Of a DNA stretch of 64,000 bases, positions 58,250 to 64,000 are shown piece after piece (the first letter of the stretch is position 1; each line of letters starts with the position of its first letter). The notes below the pieces were generated by a model. It was given only the letters and a program-made list of their open reading frames with translations, was not told the DNA's origin and ran no database searches. A program made the position numbers and the translations under genes. Origin of the DNA: Isoetes taiwanensis (Eukaryota > Streptophyta > Lycopodiopsida > Isoetales > Isoetaceae); the NCBI GenBank assembly GCA_021234155.1, contig JAJEKV010000011.1:2609294-2673293 (forward strand). Direction: 5' to 3'.

Positions 58250-59700
58250 TTAGACATTGCCCTATGACTGTTATAGCTCCCATGCATCCTCTGCAAAGAA
58301 ATATCACCTCCATTTCCATCTTCTCCAGATGTTGGGTTAGAGAAATAGGCAAAGGTGAACCAGCCTTTTCTACTTCAGCATCTGAAAACAACTGCATTGA
58401 TAGGCTTCCACCTGAAACGAAAATAAATGAACAATACGGATGTAAAATGTACATACAACTTACACGTACCCAAAATAAACAATGCTCCTATCTATTCAAA
58501 AGCACCCCATCTCTCTCCAAGAAAGAACCAAGCAAACCCAGCACCCAAAGAGGTTCAAGGGTGTAGATTATAACTGCTTCAGATGATGACATGCTCCGTA
58601 GAGCTACAAACTGCAATTCAAGGGATTGTTCTTTAATTCTAAAAAACAGATCTATCTCAACCCATAAACAGAATGCTGTTGAAAGCAGCCCTGTATACAG
58701 CATTAATATGCAGGGAACAAATGATATTGGCTGCCATGATGATATGCCTTGCCATCCAAGCACATCCATTGCAAACACTTGATTAATATGACTGCAAAAT
58801 GACCAAATGGCAGACTACAGTGTTGTAACAGAAAACTGCAACGTAGTAGCTAGAATAGATTACTTCAAGAGGAAGAAGATTTTACTGCCCCTCCCAACCT
58901 TTGGTTATTCACTTGCCACTACTGACCTGAATACCAAGCAAAGGTAAGATACTGGTTGAAGGAAGTGCTCGAGAAATATGCTCTGAACGTAGCATGCGAA
59001 AACAAAAGGAAACAGCACTAATAAGATTCCAGATGTCACCAACCTGTCACAAATTTAAATTAAGATAAATACATCAGTAAAACTGTTCAAAGATCTGCTC
59101 TTCATTGTTGTGAATTATCAATATTTTACCGAAGCAGGAGGTCCACTAAATTCTAGAAGCCCGATGCCAATGAGTGCTACAATAGCTGAAAACCATGCGA
59201 TCCTTGGAATGTGAGATCCTGACAACCCAGCAAGTAATGGAACTACTATAACCTGTAGCAGACAAGGTTAAAGATGGCCACAACATTAAGATATCTAGAG
59301 CATAGATCGTTATTTCCCTTTAATTTTCCATTTAAATTTAAAGTATTCTTCTTGATATTCAATCACTCTAGCATGCTAGCAAATGCATGTTGGATGCGCA
59401 ATGCAGAAAGAAGCATTCTAAATATGTAGATATAAGATAATAAATACATGGGAGAGCATGCACCGTAAAAGCACAAAAGAATGTTGCACGTCCTGCATCA
59501 GTTGTAAGAAGCCCAACTGATTGGGACAAATAGCCAATGTTGGTCAATAGACCCAACTGCATGCCCTTTTCTCTAGCGATGTCATCTTTGAGAGCACACC
59601 AAAGTCACCCCATCATCAAACATGACTGGGATGTGGCTATGGCAGGAGCGCAAAAGAAACCACTTCCAATAAATGCAATATCGGATCTCTTTGGCATAGA
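58250..59700 (-). pseudogene. EamA/DMT-family transporter, C-terminal five exons
   Basis: Plant EamA transporters are ten-helix carriers in plastid or plasma membranes. In transcript order: an exon from about 59690 to 59464 (RSDIAFIGSGFF, LGLLTNIGYLSQSVGLLTTD, AGRATFF); 59130-59252 (VIVVPLLAGLSGS...IGLLEFSGPPAS); 58927-59043 (VGDIWNLISAVSFCF, then RMLRSEHISRA); about 58490-58790 (YTGLLSTAFCLW, then SSSEAVIIYTLEPLW); and about 58250-58410 (GGSLSMQLFSDAEVEK). Exons two and three are exact codon multiples with GT/AG borders. The helices are intact, but the N-terminal ~150 residues are missing. In their place AP-1 mu sequence runs straight into the first exon near 59700. One short intron and one acceptor are irregular, perhaps through base errors. 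Confidence 0.8.
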
Positions 59701-59707
59701 TTATGGC

Positions 59708-60385
59708 TCCGTCGGGAGGAATAAAAGATATTGTACGATCGTTCTCAAAGCGAGCAAGGCAGACACACCTGTTAACCCACGTTAGAATATTTGAACAATG
59801 TATATAATCAAATTCTAAGATAGCACAATCAAGTTTTAAAATGCTACTTACTGGTGAAACTTTATGTCATCAAGATCAATTGCTTTTCCTTTTGTAGCCC
59901 GCCCTTGAGCTTCTAACAGTACTCTGTCATTAAGGCTCAGCTTGCACTCTGGCATACCACTAACCATGATAAAAACAACAACAGTTTGAATGGCAACATA
60001 TTTCAACCAACTTATAACATTTAATATATGCACCTTAAATAAGTCTGCATCTTCAATGCACCAACAACATCCGAGCGCACAAGCTGACCATTGCTATTGA
60101 TGAGAATATTGCACTTTCAACAACATCCAAAAGACCTTCAGCCAGAAATAAAATAACAGATGTAAAGTAAAAGGCAGTACTACAACTTGCAAGAATCAAA
60201 TAGCAAACCTCGTTCTTTTTATAACGAATCCCCTCGTTACGCCAGGAGACTGCATTAGTAACGGCCATTGGTGGACGTGTGGCGACCTCCATCCGATAAG
60301 CATCTGTCTTTATAAATTCACTAAGAATTTTTGCCTCCGTATATTGGGGATAGCCAAAATCCATCATTTCATCAAGGAGCTCATA
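59708..60385 (-). pseudogene. AP1M: AP-1 complex subunit mu, internal four exons
   Basis: AP-1 mu sorts cargo into clathrin vesicles at the trans-Golgi. Exon 60209-60385 encodes YELLDEMMDFGYPQYTEAKI and RPPMAVTNAVSW...YKKNE. Exon 60034-60135 should encode the FLDVVES...NSNGQ region but lacks two single bases, so it is shifted twice. Exon 59852-59959 encodes GMPECKLSLNDRVLLEAQGR, then ATKGKAIDLDDIKFHQ. Exon 59708-59768 encodes LARFENDRTISFIPPDG. These are roughly residues 115-235 of the ~430-residue protein, with the host introns in place. Both ends are missing. The fragment joins the EamA transporter exon without an intron. One Arg of the CVRLARF motif is Cys. Confidence 0.9.
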
Positions 60386-60414
60386 CTGCACATTGAGGAT
60401 AGTCACAACCAGAC

Positions 60415-60660
60415 CTAATAAGAAGGAACTGTAACAAAAATTAAAGATGCAATCAGATTGCTACTTACAACAATGACAATAAAACCTGAATTCTGCATTG
60501 AACAGATCAATGCCTTTGGCATTTGAAGCATAGCCAACGAATTTGATTGCATTATATAAGGAAAAGAAGCTAGAAGGGTCGCATTAGAGGTGCCATTTAC
60601 AGAAATGCCACCATTTACAATATCCCTATTCATGATAGGCTGTCCTGAGTCTACAACATC
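60415..60660 (-). pseudogene. Exon of an unrecognised gene
   Basis: The minus strand reads DSGQPIMNRDIVNGGISVNG, then TSNATLLASFPYIMQSNSLA and MLQMPKALICSMQ, and ends at a GTAAGT donor near 60470. It looks like a Ser/Asn-rich regulatory protein exon and lies directly before the AP-1 mu exons in transcript order. AP-1 mu has no such sequence, so it should come from a third gene. Confidence 0.35.
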
Positions 60661-61290
60661 TGCAACATGGATTAAAAAACATGAAAAATTAGAAATGAAA
60701 TAATCGGCTCATTTAGTGATGGGACACCATGCCAGGATTTTGCGTAGAGAGTATTAGCAGCCTGAAGCTGGTCAACATCAGAACACAGTGACTGAAATTC
60801 AGTCGCCAAGTATGATAGTAGATGTCAAGCAACCTACAAAGAGGCGGATTTTGCAAATTTCAGCTCACCCAGCATTTCATGTCGCATTGCTTTCCATCCA
60901 TGGCACAAAAGAGCACCAAACAGGTGCAGAGTGAAAGTCACCATGGCAAGAAGGCGGATAAATCAGAGCAAAACTTTATCCAAAAAGGACGTTTGCCAGA
61001 AGGAATCATTGCAAAATAGAAAGAAGTATTTGCAAAATAGAAAGAAGCATCAAAATGATGAAAAAATAATGCAATCTGGCGGCTAGTTTAGGAAAAGAAT
61101 CAGGTTTCTGATGCTTAAATGGCAATCTAAGGATGAAAATCTGCAGCTATATCTGAGGATGGAGATCCAAGATAGAGAGAAGGCGACACTCTAAGCTTCA
61201 CCATGGCGCCCCAATCTAGCAGTTCCACTAGACAGAAAGAATGATTTACGTCAACACATTTATAAGAAAGAACGAATCTACTCAGCAGAA

Positions 61291-61856
61291 GTGATTCTTG
61301 CCTGATTAATGCAAGTCGGAATGCAAACAATAAGAAAAACTTCCTTTAGCAGACGTCTTAACAAGTGTGATCAAGCAAAGATATCTTCGGCCATTGGTTT
61401 GCCCAACAAAATAATCTTCAGTTCCACGGCTCTTCACATCCTGCAAAAAATGTTCCAATCTTCAGTTGATTCAGAAAATAGCGTATGCAAAATATTATTT
61501 AGCGTGGACACAAAGCAAAGCACAAAGAAACCTCAACCTGCACTCCATGCCATTGAAGAGCCTCATGAAGAGCCTGCTGATAAGGTGCTTCTTGCTGCTG
61601 ATAAGGTGATTCTTGCCTGATTAATGCAAGTCGGAATGCAAACAATAAGAAAAACTTCCTTTAGCAGACGTCTTAACAAGTGTGATCAAGCAAATCCTGC
61701 AAAAAATGTTCCAATCTTCAGTTGATTCAGAAAATAGCGTATGCAAAATATTATTTAGTGTGGACACAAAGCAAAGCACAAAGAAACCTCAACCTGCACT
61801 CCATGCCATTGAAGAGCCTCATGAAGAGCCTGCTGATAAGGTGCTTCTTGCAGTAA
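61291..61856. repeat. 315-bp tandem duplication covering exon-like sequence
   Basis: GTGATTCTTGCCTGATTAAT starts copies at 61291 and 61606. The copies are almost identical, but the first holds ~60 bp more (about 61382-61440). That extra piece encodes DVKSRGTEDYFVGQTNGRRY on the minus strand. Both copies also contain a minus-strand EAPYQQALHEALQWHGVQVE stretch. The duplicated exons belong to an unrecognised gene. Confidence 0.75.
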
Positions 61857-61924
61857 GCCAGGCAATAAACCACAGCTCCAGAGTAGATTGGGTGCATTTC
61901 CGCAAGCTTAACTGCTGATGACAT

Positions 61925-62740
61925 TGACAGTGCCGTAAACTTTAGAGAGCAAAGCGGAGATTGGTCAGCAAATAGACAAAATAAAAAAGCTTGAAGCACC
62001 TTCTAAATAAAGCTCCACCTTGCACGTGATCCGGGGCAGAACAAATTGGCATTATTCATGCATTATCTATTTCCACAACACATAGAAGCCTAAATAAATA
62101 TACACGAACTGGCTTTTATGGAGTATCTGAATTGACCTTAACACATCTACCACTTTAGAAAGACGGCATGCTCACTGAAAAGTAAAAGTTTACAAATCCT
62201 TTCCAGGCTCTTCAACAGAATTTCCTTTACCTTTTTTGCACCAACATCGGCGCCAACAAAATTGGATATCCGATGATGAAGAGGGCGAGGATTTTGTGCA
62301 ATATTCTCAGCTTCCATTAAATCCCATATTCGTTTTTGGATAGCCCATTTCTAAGCTCCATCAGATGATCCCCCCCTGAACTGCTGGAAAGGCCCGTCCA
62401 CGGCCCCCCAAATCAGCTACTTAGTTATGGTGTCGTTCTGGCTCTGTACTATAGGCGACAGAAGATCAACGAAAACCAAAGCAACCGAGAAGGCAAAATG
62501 ATACGGATTCCTGCCAACTGCTAGATTCAACAGTCCATCGACTCCGCCATAGCCATCGCCAGAATGCAAATCGCAAAAGTTTTTGAAGCCTCCGGCCGGT
62601 TCAAAAGAAATCGAAATTTTTCGAACATTCTCCCTTTTTTTTTTTAAATGCCACATCACAAGAAGACAATTAATTTTTGCTGCAACCTTATCTTATGCCA
62701 TTCATTGCACTTAATATGTGTGGCCAAATCTCGGCCATTG
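61925..62740. other. No gene recognised
   Basis: Right-hand part of the fourth compartment. The only longer frame (62417-62659, minus) has no domain. A T9 run is at 62636-62645. Confidence 0.3.
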
Positions 62741-62749
62741 ATCCAGCAC

Positions 62750-64000
62750 ATTCAACGGACGCGATCAAAAGCCCTAAATAAGGGGGCTGCTCAAGATGGA
62801 TTGAGGTGGCTTCATCAAGGCCGTCGGATCTGAAATTTGGACGGCCCAAAAGGTGACACCTCGTCATCTACACACATCTACACACCTGAATTGGATGGCC
62901 AAGATTTAACCTGCCCCATATCCGACGGCTCGGGGATGTGGTGCATGCCCTCATGCATGCCCCATGCATGCCCCCCATCACATTTCTATGCCCATGCATG
63001 ACCTCTCCCATGAGGTGGCGGCATCATGGCCTTCCATTTCCAATTGGACGGCTGGCATTAATCTCTATATCGCATGGGTACATCCAAATCTCTATGCGCA
63101 AGGGGGCAGCTTAATAATTTTATATATACAAGTCTTTGTACTATAAATAGGTCTATGAACCATGGTTTACGAAATCTGGGAACAAAATCCAAGATTAAGA
63201 GTGACAGGAATGGTAGCATGCATCCAGTCCAAAGTCATGAAGTTTTAAGCTAAACCCTTTGCTTGATGGCCATTCAATCGAGCTCATCGTTGTTTATTAG
63301 ATGGAGACTTGCAATTAGATTTCATCTGATCACTCTACTATAACGAAGCAAACTTTGTCTATAATCCTATTTGGGTACGCCTTTTATTCGAGGTGTCTTT
63401 GGCTAAAAGTTAAATTAAATTGCATCTCCTCTAACAATGAGCATAGATATTTGGTAAACAGTCTACATGCATCCACACACGTCATTGATAAGCAAACTCT
63501 GATAAATATTTTGTTCCCTGCTTATGAACTTCATTTATTGTCTTATTCTTGATGCGTATCCAATTTTATTCGAGGCAAATTCAACAATCGTACCAAATGT
63601 ACAAACAAAAAGCTTGTCCTTGACTCGGGTGAATTAGTTTTGGCTTTCTCAGAACACTCGATGATAGACATTTCTGTATAGTTATACACTATTCGTAGTT
63701 GGAAGGTGCATTTTGTACTATAAATGTGTCCATGAACTATACGAACATCTGGGAATAAAATCCTCTACCTATATTAACATGCGTTGTAAGGCCCCAGAAT
63801 ATCATGCCTTACAATTTTGACAATGCTCTAATCCTTGCTTTATGATTACTCTACCACTGGGTCTTCTCAACCAATTCCCTTCGCCATTATGCTTTTGATA
63901 CCTCAAGCTCTTCCATATACCGACAATTCAATCCTCCCATCATCTACCATGTCATGTTCATCTTAAGATGGCGGTCCCATTATACATGCTCTTAATACAC
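62750..64000 (+). repeat. Module copy R5 with subterminal block, runs off the window
   Basis: GGCCGTCGGATCTGAAATTT, then GGACGGCC (62820), precedes the CATGCATGCC block (62940-62985). GCGCAAGGGGGCAGCTTAAT, TATATATACA and AAGTCTTTGTACTATAAATA follow. From 62925 it matches R2 (33660-34790) over ~1.08 kb, including the second TTTTGTACTATAAATGTG motif near 63711. The copies differ by scattered substitutions and small indels, so the duplication is not very recent. Confidence 0.85.

Noticed and set aside
59537-59785. Plus-strand 82-codon frame
   Set aside because: It lies opposite the AP-1 mu/EamA junction exons and is their shadow.

Overview
This is nuclear DNA of a land plant, probably one with a large, transposon-rich genome. 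The exon fragments on the minus strand read as plant proteins (AP-1 mu adaptin, glyoxalase I, an EamA transporter) and have GT-AG introns. The plant-type L1 LINE, the solo LTR, the tRNA-derived repeats and an endonuclease-less Penelope-like retroelement (PLE) fit a fern, lycophyte, bryophyte or gymnosperm at least as well as an angiosperm. I cannot name the species. I see no complete, intact host gene.

Layout. 1-5.7 kb is degenerate repeat sequence with two matched 17-bp-stem hairpins, a tRNA-like (SINE) head and an LTR-like, minus-strand promoter. 5.67-10.94 kb is a tandem array of a ~360-395 bp unit with Pol III-like boxes. It is interrupted by a 798-bp solo LTR (TSD GGCGG) and by a 5'-truncated L1 LINE with poly(A) and a 12-bp TSD. 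11-15 kb holds a LYR-protein exon, a possible receptor-kinase fragment, a 645-bp foldback element and a cluster of 76-bp mobile hairpins. 15.9-24.4 kb is a PLE in the tandem layout typical of the family: a 5'-truncated copy followed by a longer copy with an RGG-rich ORF1.

From 28.7 kb to the window end, one repeat module recurs five times (28.7, 33.9, 40.9, 54.7 and 63.1 kb), always at a TA-rich junction and always in the same orientation. It divides the sequence into four compartments of about 5, 7, 14 and 8 kb. The 14-kb compartment carries a degraded plus-strand transposase-like gene (SDG and HGKG motifs) converging on a minus-strand Ulp1-type cysteine protease gene. The other three carry minus-strand fragments of host genes: glyoxalase I plus a receptor-kinase ectodomain; an unknown multi-exon gene; and AP-1 mu fused to an EamA transporter. 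My leading hypothesis is a head-to-tail array of one undescribed DNA-transposon family: one autonomous Ulp1-bearing member and gene-capturing non-autonomous relatives. The module boundaries and all functional calls there are inference.

Quality warning: the two PLE copies are identical over long stretches but differ in clusters at CAG/CTG/CCAGG-like sites and homopolymers. This resembles base-calling error at methylated cytosines more than evolution, so several frameshifts reported here may be artefacts.
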